From Linepithema humile (Eukaryota > Arthropoda > Insecta > Hymenoptera > Formicidae), in contig NC_090128.1 in NCBI RefSeq assembly GCF_040581485.1, positions 9,362,001 through 9,426,000 on the forward strand: a stretch of 64,000 bases of DNA, written 5' to 3'. Of the stretch, positions 36,715 to 49,111 are shown in pieces. The notes beneath the pieces are model-generated. The model had not been told where the DNA came from. It ran no database searches and saw nothing but the letters and a program-made list of their open reading frames with translations. The translations under genes and the position numbers were made by a program. Position 1 is the first letter of the stretch, and the number at the start of each line of letters is the position of its first letter.

Positions 36715-39531
36715 TAAGCGATTTCGAAAGGGGGTTACATCGGAATATTCTCTGGATCGATCCGACGCAACGACTAAGCCCGCGCGCGCGATTGCTACCG
36801 GTTGTCCGTGCCAGCTCTGGCCGGTTTAAGCTTCTTCTAGAGCGCTAGAGACTCGCCATCGAGTCAGCTCGGATGATCGAACGGAAAGAAGAAACGACTT
36901 CCCGGGGATTTTAACTTAAGATTCTTATAAAGCGCACAAAGTTCTGCGGCGGCGATCTACTTACGCCGAAATTCCGATTGACGTAAACACGACGAATAAA
37001 TCCCTCGAGCGACGGATGTAAGTTCGGCAATCGCGAAAAGTTACGTACGAAGTTTTGCATAATAGCATTCTTGTAATGGCGATCCCATATATTGTAAAAT
37101 GCTATTTACTCGCTGTTATTATGCCGCGAATTAATCGAGGTAACGCCGCAATATCTTTTGTGCGTAATTTCCGTTTAATAATCTGTCAATTCCTCCGCTG
37201 TCTGATGTCATAATGCAAAATAGTTGACGCACGCGTCTCGAGGACTCTTAATTTCACTCTTCGCGGCGCGAGATAAAAGATTCCTTTCGAAGAAAAGCAC
37301 CTTATAACAGATCCTTGATCCCTCTGCGGAGTTACGTAAGCGAATATAGCGGCCAATAATCGTGATCGAATGTGGCAAGCCCGCGTCTTCGGAAGTAGAT
37401 TGCAGGTAATAATATTAATGCCGTATCTCACCGAATAATATTTGCCGATATCATTTTAGTCGACGGTAGTCGAGGTTCATACAAGATGGAAAATGAAAAA
37501 GAAAGAAAAAAAGGATAGTCGCCGGTAAGGTTTGCCAATATCGAGTCGTTCTACGATGCCCGTCACGCAGAGAAAACATCCACGCCATTTTCGCCGAGGA
37601 CACGCGTGTCTTTCGTACTCTCGCTCTCGCGTCCGAGCGCTCGGAGATCGTAAATATTTGGCGCGGCTAAATAATGGGATATGTCGATCCGTAACGAGTG
37701 ATTGATACTTCGCCGGCGTGATGATACCGCGCGCGGGCGTGGCGTCTCGTTTCCGACGAATTTCGGATATTGATCCTTTCTCATGGGTGATTAGTTTCGA
37801 TTTCGCTCGCGCTCGAGAGGGGGGATTGACTCATCAAACGGTTCGAGAAGAATGCTTAATATTTGCTTATGAGTAGGTCGTGTCGCGGATGCAAATTTCG
37901 CGACCCAGCTTTTTACGGCGGTATTATTAGCTGTTTTGAAATCATACAATCGAAAGTCGCGATACACTGTTGAAACTTTAGAGAGGATAATTGGCGTCGT
38001 GAACACGAATTCTTAAATGCTTTCCAAGCGGTTATATTACGAGCAAACACAATGTCGAGCGCATAATGGCTTTTGAGTTTATCATGGATATAATTAATCG
38101 CCGCCCTTGGCTGCTGATGTATTGCACTATGCAAACATTTATCCCGGAATTTCCGCTGCCGCGCTGTTGTTATCGTCGCGATTTTACCTTGCAGCGAAAC
38201 TCGAATCGCTAACCGCATTGTATGTATTGCGGCGAATCCCTCGATAAAGAAACGAGGAAAACAAGTAAGGGAAGGAGTGAAACATGCGCGCGAGAAGAAA
38301 AATACGCGGTAGAGGTGGTGAAAATGCTCGGCAGCATTTTACGAATAGAAGCGAAGGTGTGAAAAATAAAGAAAGGGATGAAGAATAGCTCAAATTTCAG
38401 TCGGCCATAAATCTCGAGCTGGCGGAAAAATCTGCAACTAGTCGGGCAACGAAATTAGCGGTGGAATGAATAGGAAGCGAATCGAGACCGCAGGCTGCGA
38501 GAAACGGCGCCGTCATCGAATACGTTATAAGGAAAATGAGTTTCGCGAAATCCACTTGTCTGGAGAGAGCCGAAGGCTTTGGCGATCGTTCAAGTTTTTA
38601 CTCGGAAATAAACTTATCCGCGGCCGACCGTTGAAATTCCAGCCACGTGGGGACTTAGGCGAAAATGGAGGAAGGGAGTGGAACCGTCGGGACGGAACGA
38701 CACGAGTGTTAAGGGTGTGAGCACACGCGTCTTGAATTTATGGCGAGCCGACGACGACGGCGTGTTTTCGTGCGACTGAAAAATTAAGAAAAGGTGAGAC
38801 GAGATACAGACGCTTGTAACGTCGAGCGTCGTAAATTTGGCGGCGCGTCGGAAAAAATGGGAAACGACACGGAGTGTTGCGACACGGAGATAAAAACTGC
38901 AGAAATATGAACACGGTGGTTCTCGTTATTCCATAATTTTGAGCTTTAAACCACGCAGCCATTTGCTTTTACGACGGAAACTCACTCTAGCATTCTGAAA
39001 AATGTCGAGTAAGCATGCATCTCGACAGGCTTCCTCGATGCGTCGCTTCGCAGAGAGTTTCAATATACTCGTTTTTTCATTCCGTCGGGCGAAAAGCTTG
39101 TCTTGCCTCGAGGCGAGGTAGTATTTATCGTAATGCCGATGCTAGGCGAACCATTCATAATTCTCCGCGTACACACGGTTACATGAAGCTTGGTGTGGGT
39201 CTGCGTAGCCTTTTGTAAATGAAAAATTAAAGAATAAGAGCGTGCGATAAAATACACGGGAACCATATTGAGCTGCGGTACGTTGTTAATGCCCGAAAAA
39301 CACAACGAAACAATTTATTTCATTGCATTGTTCAACACGCGTTTGGTTCATTCATTCGTGTGCGAAATGCATTACGAATCTTAAATCATGCGTGATAGTG
39401 GTCGAATTTTAAGCGGCGATTTATTTCGCAAAAAACGCGATGTCGAATATATATCTTGTAAAATTAATATCTGCTCATCACACAACGGACGTTGAATTTA
39501 TTTTTACGCATCGGCCCTGCACAATCTCTAG

Positions 39532-39553
39532 TGTGTAAAAAAATTTTTACACA
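39532..39553. repeat. Perfect 10-bp inverted repeat
   Basis: TGTGTAAAAA and TTTTTACACA are separated by AA. It is AT-rich, so chance or a cruciform-prone site are both possible. Confidence 0.55.
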
Positions 39554-42500
39554 ATTTTTCATCCGTTCTGCGAATTAATGCAAGTGCACGTTATTTAGAG
39601 TAATAACGTGTGCTTCGTAGCGTTGCATTTAAATCTCTAGAGATATTCCGGACCTGTGAATTTTCGCTGCTGGTTACGCGACATTTCTCCTGCGCGGACT
39701 GCTTCCTCTATGTAGGTTGACTCGTATCTCTTCTCGCTTTACACTCACCCAATCGCAGAATGGCGGAGCGCGAAGCGATAGAGAGAGATAGGGTTCCGCT
39801 TTGAAAATTCAATGGCACTGTGAATTCGAGTTTTTCAAAGGGCATCCTTTTTTATTCACATCCGTAAACTTATTTCTCTCTCTACAAAAACATTTAATTC
39901 CCCTCGCTGTAGCGAGGGATTTTTTCTGAAACGTGCGTCGCAAACATGTTTTGAAATATGCTCATTAACACGCTTACATTCGTCGGAAAGGAAATAAATT
40001 AATTTTTTGTTCTCGTTCTTGTCATATCAAATTAATACGGTCGCGCAGTACAATACGTTTGATAAAAGTTGCAAGAAAGGCGCATTGTTGAAGAGGAATA
40101 AGCCGAGGAAGCGCGAACTTTAATTTTTTTGCCGGAAATGTAGTTTAGGCGCTCCGCCGTGCAGTTTTGGCAGTAACGCGCTACATATTGCATGGCAGTG
40201 CCGGACCAAGTGCCTATGCATTTTTCATAAGTCGTCGGCGATCTCGTCTCAGACCTTACTTAACTCACTATTTCTGTCCGCACCCAGCGCTCGCTTTCGC
40301 GAAATGTTTTCTCAATTTTCTCGGCAGCGCGACAACTATCCTCTTCCTCGTGTAAACATCAGTTTATTCTTTAAAAGCGTCTGACCCGGGGATCGCGAAC
40401 CGTGCAAGATTTATGACCTCGGGTTTCCTCATCGGCGCGGAATCCATCCTCGTCCGATCGCGCGCGTATAAGAAATGCCATCGGGGCGCGGCTTGGTTCC
40501 TTCCGCCCCGCTTGGCTCTTTCCACCCCGTTCTTCCTTCCTTCCTTCCTCGCGTTTCTCACACTTTCCGACATTCCTTTTGTTTTCCACGTAGATCCGCC
40601 CGCATTTCGTCCGGTCATATTCTGCGGAATGCAGAATGTTATAACGGATCGATCGGGGAGACCTGGCGCGTCTCTTTTTGCCCCATCTATAACCTCCGCC
40701 GCTGCCTTTAATCGTCCTTGACGCTCTCGCTCTGTCGCGCTGGATTTTCCCCGCTCTTATCCCGACGACCATCTGACGCTCTCCTTAATATCGGAGAATA
40801 GGAGATCCGAAATTCCGATAAATCCGTGTACCAATAATGTTACCGTCGCGCGGACGCCCCTGCTAAATGCAAGTCGTTATCGTAGTTCGCTCCTTGTTTC
40901 GCTTTATTGTCTCTCCGTGTGCGCCGCACGATTACGGAGAATCAATTGCGTCAATCGAGGGAATTTTTGACGTGAAATCATTTTCCTTCGTTTCGTCTTA
41001 ATCGCCTCTGTCAAACGCAAAGATCGCTCAAAGCGTAATCCTCCCCTCGCTCAACGTATAATCGCTCTTTTCGTTCGCTCTCTTTCAATCTGACGTTTCT
41101 CGCCCTCTCGCGTTTCGCGTCTTTTGACTTCATTTTAATATTAGATGAAAGCACGTCTTACATTATAATGATTAATTGATCGCCATTATGCAAGAAATGT
41201 AGATTACCATGCTCCTTCCGTCTCGCTACACCTTTTTTTTCATGCAACTTTTAATTAGTTTTTTTTTTCGGATAAAAATACTCATTCTAAATTACGCCAA
41301 GTACTCTTTCCTTTATTGATCGTTAGCTTTGTTCCACTTGAATCATCTTGAATGAAAATTTTGACCCTTCGAAGTTCGGAAGTAGAATATCAAGAGCATC
41401 AATGGCTGATTTCAGGCGAGGATCCAACTTTGGTTTGTTAATATTCAACGATCGGTTGTTATCACTCATATTTAATAAGCTTATCCATTATTTTCATCAA
41501 TCTCGCTTTCTTTATAATTCCATTTTTACAGCGTCCAGTGGTTATTCCATTATCGAAGCGCACTTGTGATACAGCCAATAATAACATAACTTTGCTTGTT
41601 ATAATTGAGGGGTTGGTGGCATATCGTTTTCCTACATTTACTTTAATCATATTCTCTCGCGTTTCTCTCCGATTATATATTCTATAATTTTGCGAGGATT
41701 CCATTGATAATATACGCGGTGCAGCTGGTAGATTGTACAACCGACCGCTTCACAGTAAATGACGTAAAACATGCAACGCTTATTAATATCGCGGAAAGCG
41801 GATTGTCATTATCCATCTTCTCCTTTGCTTAGTCATCATCGCCGTATCTCCGAATTTTTGCCACGCCGTCTGAAGCCGCGCGTTACGCAACGCGAGTCGA
41901 TACTCTCGCGATGGCGCCGCCGCCGTTCCTCGAGAAATCATCTTACACGCGCAAATGGTACGATCGACGGCGTCAAATCGGCGTTGCAATTTTGCCAGTA
42001 GCACGCAACGCTCGTTAACATCCAATACGTAGTTCGTACTTTTTGACATTTCAAAATGAATAATCTACAACACATCTAAGCGATTATGTAAAATATTATA
42101 TAAAAGTCCGCATTATCGGCGTTTACGGTTGAATTAGTAACGATGAGAAAATTGGATAAAAGCGTGTTGCGTAAAAAAATAAAAAAATAAAAAAAATAAA
42201 AAGGAACGGTTGAATTGTATTGTTGTTACTGCGCTATTCATTATTGCGAAATTTGTACATTTCTCAGATCTTCTCGTCGGTTTTGCCGGTAGTTGAAATG
42301 CATGCGAGCTCATTGTAACTTTAGAATTTTTGTTCGCCGCACTCGCTACGCAACGCCGCACAATATACGATCAGTAGTTGTCTGCATTTGAATGTTTAAC
42401 CCCCGCTGTAATTTTCTTGCTACCCACCCGTCGTCCCTGCTCCATTCTCGTTCTCTTTTCCCCCAATGCAGCGCCGCGCTGCAGCGATCGGAAATAATCC

Positions 42501-42945
42501 CGGCGAGCTTCGTTGAAATTCGAGCAGCGTGCTTGTCGAGTGTCTTCAAGTTTTACTCGTTACCTCATATTACCGTGACGTTACTTTGCCAAGCGGAATA
42601 AGGAAAGTGAAGGGAAAGGGAAATTGAGGGAAGCGGAGCTATGCGACAAAGGAAAGTGCTGTAGAGACGAGAGAACGTCCCGACGAGAGTTCTCTTCCCT
42701 GTGATTTATATTATCTTCATCGTTCGTACTAACAATTTATTCGTATTGTTGTTCCGCACGCTGTCTCTAGCTAAAAATGTAATCTGCCACGTCCAGTCTC
42801 CTTGAAAGCTACGATTACTCGAACGCTAGACATCTATTATTAGCACCGAGATTCTCGAAATCGGATCGTTAACGAAGATGGAGCGATCGATTCACCAACG
42901 GGGAACGAGAACCGATCTTTCTCCGAGAGTGAGAAAGAGAGATAG

Positions 42946-42949
<4 letters not shown>

Positions 42950-42997
<48 letters not shown>

Positions 42998-43012
42998 CAG
43001 AGAGAGAGAGAG
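42950..43012. repeat. (AG)n microsatellite in the frequenin 3' region
   Basis: About 63 bp of AG repeats broken by two GACAG interruptions. On the frequenin strand it reads (CT)n, and it lies about 280 bp past the stop codon, so probably in the 3' UTR. Confidence 0.9.
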
Positions 43013-43294
43013 TAAAAAAGAAGTGATACAGACTAACTCATCGACGAGAGATCTCTCCAAAAATATTCGCAAATCTCTGCATCTCAGACGCCTTTCGGCT
43101 TATTGCCTATCTATTTTTTCGCGTGCATGCCAAACCGCGCGGATGTGGACTTGCCTTTTCATAAAGTCGTTTCTCATCGGCCGATTATCGGGACGAGCGG
43201 CTCGCCAAGCTCGCGTCGACAATTACGTTGATGATGACGATGTCGAGGCTCCCGATTTCGATGGCTCGCGTGCCGCCGTTGATGAGAATTGGGG

Positions 43295-46200
43295 TTACTC
43301 GCCGCCGAGCGAGAGCGCTTGGACGATCCTTGGATCGGCCTTGCTGCCCTCTCGGAATTCCTCGAGCGTAAGCTTATCGTCGTGGTTCTTGTCCATTTGA
43401 TCGAAGATCTTGTCGACCCTCTTTTGCGGGGTATTCTCATCCTCGGCTTGCGGCTGCTGTCCCTGAAACATCCACCATTGTCCTCCGCTTAGAATTTCAT
43501 TAACCAATGTTATCCTATAATTCTCAAATTGCACTTCTCCTTAGTGGATTGAAATAGTTTCTTATCACAGATTACGAATAGTGTGCATTTTGCGAATTAA
43601 AAAGTAGCTAACAATAGTCTTAGAGAATGTTAACATAATAATTTATTAATGAATTTTAGTGCTAAACATGCATGATAGCTATAATATAGAAAATTTAATT
43701 CCTACTATTGTGAAATTTTATTGCTATTTCGACAACGGCAATGATGAATTTTTATTATCTATTATTATTTTATTGCAACGCATTTATTGCTCCGATAGTG
43801 CCATCTGATAGTTTATAATATCGCGAGATATTGACTTTTAATGCATCGTTTGATACGGCGGGGTTAATTGAAACCAACCGATCCGCTAATTGCCGACCAT
43901 TGTGATCCGGCATATCGTTTTATCGGCTACATTTAGCTTTCAATCGTGTTACGTGGCTCGATCGAGTTTATTGTTTCAAAGTCTACACGTTATCAAAGTT
44001 TCGGTTCGTGCGCTTTTGTCAGCCGCGCGACCCGCATGTTTATGGATTACCGAGTCCTCGCGGGGGTATGCATATAATATGTCACTGTATTTCTCTTTGA
44101 GATTAATATTAACGAGACTTGGGGGTGATTAATGGCGAACCGTTGTCGCGCGACGGATTTGCCGCGCGTCGCGTCGAACGAGTTTTGCGCAAAAATTTGC
44201 ACGGGCAACTCTCTCTATAAAACAACACTCCGCAATGTCGGCATATTTTACCCGATCTCTCAAGAGTTCGTGTAGCGTGAGTTTTTCCGCGAGTTTTTCA
44301 TGTCGCGATGGAAGTAACATGCATTTCGCGAAAAGTTTCAGCTGAAAGTGCGCAATCACGACGGCGCGTGCGGGTCTTTTTAACCTTTGTTCGTATGTTA
44401 AACTTCGTTCGTAATTTAGTTAGCGCCTTTCTCTGCATTACAGAGGAAGGTGCTTTTAGCAAGAACACGCGCCAACTAGTGCGTATTTTCCGCCCACGTC
44501 GCGTGTTACGACAACGTCGTTCCGAATGAAACAATTAAATTTTCAATACGCAGCATCGCGGAAGGGATTATAGTGCATATAATAGGACACATCTCAACTT
44601 CAAAGAAACTGCATATATCGCGCTTGTCAGAAGCAGCTGCGGAAAGACGACGCTCTAGCTTACATCGCTAACTCGCTTTTGGCACGCCGGGAATAGAAGC
44701 TAGCACAAGAGGATTATAACTTCCGCTAGGTTACATGTAACGCGCTCGTTGAGATAAAATATTGACTTGATATCGAGCACGTTGTACACGAGTCATTACG
44801 ATTGCATTGCAGCAACCTAGTCGTTAAGGAAGCGTAAGCGAATCCTACGCTGTAATGAACGATCTTATAGTTCTCAAATAAGCGTGCAATAAGCAATATG
44901 ACGATAAAATAATAACTCGATAGCTGGTCCTCCATCGTTATTAAATTTCAACAATAAATTATTTGGAACTTAAAGAAAATTGAAAAATAATTTCAACACT
45001 AAAAATTTCAAAAATTTGTAATTACTATTAAATTTAATACCATACTAATGATTAGCATAACAGGCATATCGTACAGATTCATTATTGGAGGAACTTGCGG
45101 TGATAAGAAGATGCTTCGAAACCGGCAAAGTCAAAGAGCTTAAATGTTTTACGTCGAGGACTTTCTCGCAGGCCGAGCACTTTGAAAAGGGTGCACTTAC
45201 CACCATCTGATATATCGCGTCGACTATATTGTACATCTCGTCTCTCGTGATGAAGCCATCGTTGTCCACGTCGTACAAACGAAAAGCCCCTGAAAAGAGA
45301 CAAAGAAAGAGAGGAACGCAATTGACTTTTGCGACTGAATTCCTGGAAGATACAGAATTCGAAAGTGCTCTTTGCTCGGAGGGAAAATCCACATACACTC
45401 CTCTCGCAAGCTTGCAAGTTTTCTCTCCGGCGATATCTCGTCCGCGATCGTGATATCCGCGGCGAAGCCGTACATCTCATTGTTCCTTTTCGTTCAGATT
45501 GTTATTTGGTTCATCGATAGCACTTCTCTCGGAGGGAACAATCGAGAGTCTCATCATTTATCGTCTCATATTGCGGCGATCATCTTTCATAGCTCGTCTT
45601 GAATTTTATGTGTAACAATTCTTTTCGCAATACGTTTTCACAATTTTTCAAAATATAACTTGCGGGCAAATACGGACGTTCATTTATTGCTCGATGTTTA
45701 AATAAAAAAGTGATCTCGGTTTAATTTATTTCTATTAAAATTTGCATTCAATTTTGTGAATTTCTTGTGAAAATGTAAAAGCAACAATTTCTAAAAATAA
45801 CAGTTCCGGTTTGATTATGAAAAGTTAGAAGCAGGGAATTTTTTTCTTTTTCCCTGATAAAGTTGGATGATTTAAGTTTCCGACTTAATTATTCTAGCAA
45901 ATTAAATGGGATACGCGGCGGGCTTGCCGGCGATTGTCTCTGATGTATCCAAAGATAAGTAAACAAAGTAGCTCACGAGAGAACTCTTAAATTCTAGTGG
46001 ATAAGTTTTTCGAGAGGGCTAGGGAAGCACTCACAGTGAAGCTTTTCGTCCAGGTTGCCGCGTGACGTCACCGAAAGCGCTCTTATGAACTCCTCGAACT
46101 CTATCGTGCCATCCTGAAACAACAATTGAACGTATTCTTATTTTGTCCCGAGCGTCGCACACGAAATGCTTCTTTCTTATCGATCGCGGATTACTCGGGG

Positions 46201-47492
46201 ATCACTTCGCAATCACGATTTTCTGAGTCGTATAGCTACCGCTTGCTAGCCAACTATATTGATACATCGAGCAAATAGTTTTCTCCCTTTCGGGTATCCT
46301 TATCTTTTTTCGAATAAGTCGACTAGACTGCGAGAAGAATCCACAAAAATAACTTCTATCTCGTGCATTTTCCGATATTTTCAATAAATGTACTTGATTT
46401 GGTGAGAATATCAAAGTTCGCTCGGCTGCTCGAGAAATGAATCAGCGTTGATTAAACATCAACGATCAATTCGCGTCCGTCGGATTGATGCTCGCCTCAG
46501 CTTTTGCGTGAGAATCCGCTCGATGTGCAATTCATTATGTAAATTAACAGACTATTTTTTATCGAATACCGGACTAAATAAATGCTTAACTGACAGTTAG
46601 GCGGCAATAAAGACGTTACTAGAGCGATGATAGCGATAGGGAAGAGAAATAATTTCAGCGCGATGATCGAGAGAACATCATCGCGTGATCGTCCTTGCAC
46701 GCAAACGTCGACATGACAAATGCAAATTTGAAAAGGACGAGGGTTCGCGGAAAACACAGGCGTGTTACACGCGCACACACACACACACACACACACATGA
46801 CGAGACACTTACGGCGTTTTCGTCAAAGACTCTGAAGACGAGAGAGGCGAACTTTGACGGGTCACCCTGGGGGAAGAACTGCTTGTAGATCTTTATAAAG
46901 CCCTGAAATCACGCGAGCGTCATACATATCTCGAGTTTTTGATTATTTTCGGCGATTAACCTTTTCCTTATGATTAATGTACGTTTCGTATTGAATAATA
47001 CATTTGGCTAAAAATTCGTATTAATTTGGAGGATTCTTTACATCATATCTTTTTTATGCTGCAAATATCTTTGACAGGTGTAAAGAAAGGCGCGGGAAAA
47101 AGTTAATAACAATTAAAATAAAATTTGATAGCGATTACCTGTTCTGTCAGCAATCCATCGGGGCAATCCTTTAGGAATCCTTTGTGCCTAAATAACGTAA
47201 AGTAACTCTAATATAAGTAACTATATTTAAAATCACATATTACTAATAGTACGCACATTATTTATAGTTAAATTACTGTTTTAAAAATATTGAAACGAAT
47301 TTGTCGAGTCTACTTTTGTTCTAATAACTTTTCTTTTAACTTGGCGTAAAATTGAATTAATGTCGTTCTCTCACAAATGATTTTCTTCGGTCAGATCTTT
47401 AATCATGCTGTCCAAATTCCAACAAGTTTGCATAATAGCCGATTGCCTTTCTTTGAGTCAAACTTACCATTGACGAATCTCCTTCTCGGTGA
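43295..47492 (-). CDS. Frq: Frequenin / neuronal calcium sensor 1, last six coding exons
   Basis: A myristoylated EF-hand calcium sensor of neurons that modulates neurotransmitter release and synapse development. Exons on the minus strand are 47492-47468 (a 25-nt microexon), 47187-47139, 46902-46813, 46113-46035, 45289-45201 and 43462-43295 (TAA). All junctions fit in phase. The frame gives 165 residues from FTEKEIRQW to SLGGE; full NCS-1 is about 187-190, so only the N-terminal 20 or so residues with the myristoylation glycine are missing. EF1 is degenerate (KDCPDGLL), as in the family. The EF2 loop is DENADGTIEFEE and is split by an intron. The EF3 loop is DVDNDGFITRDE. The EF4 loop is DKNHDDKLTLEE, where the usual glycine at position 6 is Asp. 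The first coding exon was not found up to 64000 and probably lies beyond. Drosophila has two Frq copies, so the paralogue is unspecified. Confidence 0.95.
46774..46797. repeat. (CA)n microsatellite
   Basis: A (CA)n run about 16 bp from a frequenin exon end, in the intron after the 46902-46813 exon's donor side (lower coordinates). Confidence 0.85.
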
Positions 47493-49090
47493 CTGAAACA
47501 GAAACAAAAAGAGGGGAGGTAATTAATTATCGGCTGTACGGTGTATACAGCAGGATCGAGTTATTCTACGTGTGAGAAGTGCCCGGCAAGAAAAAGCGCG
47601 CGTTAGCGCGACGGAAAGAGTCGCGGGGCGAGCGGGGGCGAGAATTATTGTCCTCCGGTGCTCGCCAGGCTAGTATCAAGCGTCCTGTGATTTACTACAC
47701 GACGGATTTTCTCGGTAAATTCAGTACGGAGGTGTCATTGAAAAACTCGATTGTCACACGAAAGTGATCAAATTTTTATGCGACGCCGCGGATGGATGGA
47801 TCCTAGTCGTTTTTCGTTGTCGGCCGAAGGATGTTTGTACACAGCAGAACGTTACATATTTCTCTGCGCTTACTTGAATACACAACGAAAACGTGTCATA
47901 ACTAGAAGTGACGGATGAAAAAAGAGAAGTCGTCGCAATGCAGTGGTGATTCGTTTGGCGGATTGAATTTATTTCAGTGAGAGAAGCTGATACCGTCGCG
48001 AAAGACAATCGATAACGGCGATTGTTTCCGAGACGAATGTGTGCTACCAAAGTAACCGAAACTTTCCCCTCGAATCTTTACATTTAAGCGAATGGATTAC
48101 CCAATGTTCTTTATGGCGGCGGTCGAAGAAAAGGAAAATAAAAAAGAAAGGCAATTACGTCGCGGCTCGCCGGTTCGTTTTCTTAAACTTCAAGTTTGCA
48201 AAAAAACGCTTACATTTATCGAAATGTCTGTTGCTCTACAAGGAGCAATATGGTGAAAAATATTGGCACAATTCGACGTGCTAAAATTGCGCGTACATGC
48301 CAAATAGCTTTTTATATATCTTTGAAGCATGTTCTCCGAGCCAAAGTTTTTTTTTTTTATTTTTTGGCAAATTGTTTTATTGTAATTGCACCTTAATTGA
48401 TGGATGGATGGCGGGTCTCTACCCTTTAAAGGACACATGTCGTGAGGGAAACGCTTTGCTACCTACGTCAGCTGAAGCAAATGTGTTATGGTGGAACGAA
48501 GGATGGGACAAAGAGTAAAGGGCGAGCAGCCCGGGTCGATAGAATTGCGAGAGGACATGAAGAGTTTTGTGGTTTATATGGTAATCTTGCGTCGCCCCGA
48601 GTATACATTAGCTTTTACAAACAGTGCAGCAAGCATCCCGACGTACGGGAAGAACTTTAACTCCGCCGGAAATCACATGGTCCTGGTGGATGTTATCCTA
48701 ATCGTGTAGTTTCGTAACTTTTTCTCATTTCCCGGGGCTCATGACGAATATTTCGAGAAAGTTCTTCGCCGCCAAACTTCTCCAGCGACGAATCCACGCG
48801 TATTTTCATCCGAGCGTGAAGAAAGTAAAATCGCTTCTGTTGGATTAGACGCGTTCGCGGAAACGTATTTTCAACAAGTCGCTGGATATCGAGACGCGCG
48901 ATTAAGCAGGATGGATCGCTGGCGATTATCGCAGGGACCGAGCGTGAGTCTGCGAGAGCGAGTTGATCGTTATCCTAGTTATCGGCGATGGCGGAGCCCG
49001 ATGGACGGTTGAAATATTCCTATAACTATGTAAATAGGTTTTGGGTGGGAGGCATATCGTCGGCGGAGCGATTCGATCATGCCGACTTCC

Positions 49091-49111
49091 GTGACGTTTT
49101 TACAACGTCAC
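49091..49111. repeat. Perfect 8-bp hairpin with CRE-like half sites
   Basis: GTGACGTT and AACGTCAC are separated by 5 nt. Each arm contains TGACGT, the CREB/ATF half-site type. Binding is not shown. Confidence 0.45.

Larger units (their letters stand above)
30424..43294. other. Gene-poor stretch between the Myb/SANT gene and frequenin
   Basis: Nearly 13 kb without a multi-exon gene that I can support. It holds one possible signal-peptide exon (30976-31059), a (TG)n tract (31075-31091), a GA-rich block (31380-31419), a 23-nt poly(T) (34002-34024), a (CT)n tract (34135-34153) and several short perfect hairpins. The last 700 bp are probably the frequenin 3' UTR, including a long (AG)n tract. 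The rest may be intron of a gene extending outside the window. Confidence 0.45.

Noticed and set aside
42950..43012. Ser/Leu-repeat ORF over the (AG)n tract
   Set aside because: It is a microsatellite translation within the frequenin 3' region.
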